A stretch of DNA of 6,065 nucleotides, taken from the NCBI GenBank assembly GCA_030018795.1, contig JASEHA010000147.1, positions 1 to 6,065 of the forward strand. Reading direction: 5' to 3'. Origin of the DNA: a bacterium (GTDB lineage Bacteria; UBA9089; CG2-30-40-21). Each line of letters begins with the position of its first letter. The first letter of the stretch is position 1. A program made the translations under genes and the position numbers. This document shows, in pieces, positions 5,870 to 6,065 of this stretch. The notes under the pieces were generated by a model. That model was not told the origin of the DNA. It saw nothing but the letters and a program-made list of their open reading frames with translations, and did not search any database.

Positions 5870-5875
5870 TATAGT
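5870..5875 (+). promoter_or_regulatory. Possible -10 box for the nucleotidyltransferase gene
   Basis: TATAGT (5870-5875) matches five of six -10 positions and lies in an A+T-rich spacer after the qmoA hairpin, 38 bases before the ATG at 5914. No good -35 is seen at 16 to 18 bases upstream, so this is weak. AGGAGGTGA (5887-5895), a strong Shine-Dalgarno, follows but is too far (18 bases) from the ATG; GAGGT at 5904-5908, five bases away, is the likely working site. Confidence 0.25.
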
Positions 5876-5913
5876 TTTTACTCAGTAGGAGGTGAAAAAG
5901 AAAGAGGTAAAGT

Positions 5914-6065
5914 ATGGAACAAAGAGATTATGAAATAGCTAAAAAGCTTAAAGAAAGACTGTCTAAAACTGTTCGATTGATTGACATTCGGATTTTTGGT
6001 TCAAGGGCACGCGGCGATAGTAATGAATATTCGGATATGGATATTTTTTTAGAGGTTGAATCGAT
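5914..6065 (+). CDS. MNT-type nucleotidyltransferase, MntA-like, N-terminal part (cut by window end)
   Basis: Fifty complete codons are visible before the right edge. The sequence has the minimal-nucleotidyltransferase (NTP_transf_2) signature GSX10DXD: G29-S30, then ten residues, then D41-M-D43, in the context RIFGSRARGDSNEYSDMDIF. The two aspartates would bind magnesium and the GS pair the nucleotide. Proteins of this class are often MntA antitoxins, which AMPylate a partner HEPN toxin (HepT) encoded next to them; others stand alone. The N-terminal 20 residues are a charged helix, as is common in this group. GAGGT (5904-5908) lies five bases before the ATG. Whether a HEPN gene follows cannot be seen. 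The gene is the first after qmoA and has no known link to sulfate metabolism, so it was probably acquired separately. Confidence 0.85.
   Translation, partial: MEQRDYEIAKKLKERLSKTVRLIDIRIFGSRARGDSNEYSDMDIFLEVES

Noticed and set aside
5892..5933. 13-codon GTG leader peptide overlapping the nucleotidyltransferase start
   Set aside because: The GTG lies inside the Shine-Dalgarno sequence itself and has no site of its own.

Overview
The window is a dissimilatory sulfate-metabolism island from an anaerobic bacterium of moderate to low G+C. All recognised genes lie on the + strand, in the order: small unknown gene, sat, aprB, aprA, qmoA, then the start of an MNT-type nucleotidyltransferase cut by the right edge. 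Sat, AprBA and a Qmo subunit together point to a sulfate reducer, or a relative that uses the same enzymes in sulfur disproportionation or in reverse. The gene order and the protein types fit Desulfobacterota or Nitrospirota. The sequence alone does not let me choose between them, and no strain can be named.

Layout: positions 1-287 hold no convincing gene but carry several complementary segments that could fold into a branched RNA. A strong sigma70-type promoter (288-316, TTGACA, 17-base spacer, TGC-TATCCT) precedes a 65-residue protein of unknown function (358-555). Two hairpins fill the gap before sat, and the second shows GGA in its loop. The Shine-Dalgarno position puts the sat start at 643 rather than 637. 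The 135-base sat-aprB spacer carries an 8-base tandem repeat, an inverted repeat and an unused perfect Shine-Dalgarno sequence. aprB and aprA are 28 bases apart and clearly co-expressed. After aprA come a 13-bp G+C-rich hairpin and a palindromic, tandemly repeated intergenic element, followed by qmoA. qmoA should start at 4580; the open frame upstream of it is only the repeat being read as protein. A 15-bp hairpin overlaps the qmoA stop codon.

How the genes work together: Sat activates sulfate to APS with ATP, AprBA reduces APS to sulfite and AMP, and QmoA is one subunit of the membrane-associated complex that passes quinol electrons to AprBA. In most sulfate reducers qmoA is followed directly by qmoB and qmoC. 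Here it is followed by a hairpin and an MntA-like gene of the kind found in HEPN/MNT toxin-antitoxin pairs. This break in a conserved gene order, the unknown first gene of the operon and the repeat-rich spacers are the most notable points. I did not find a wholly new system in the window.
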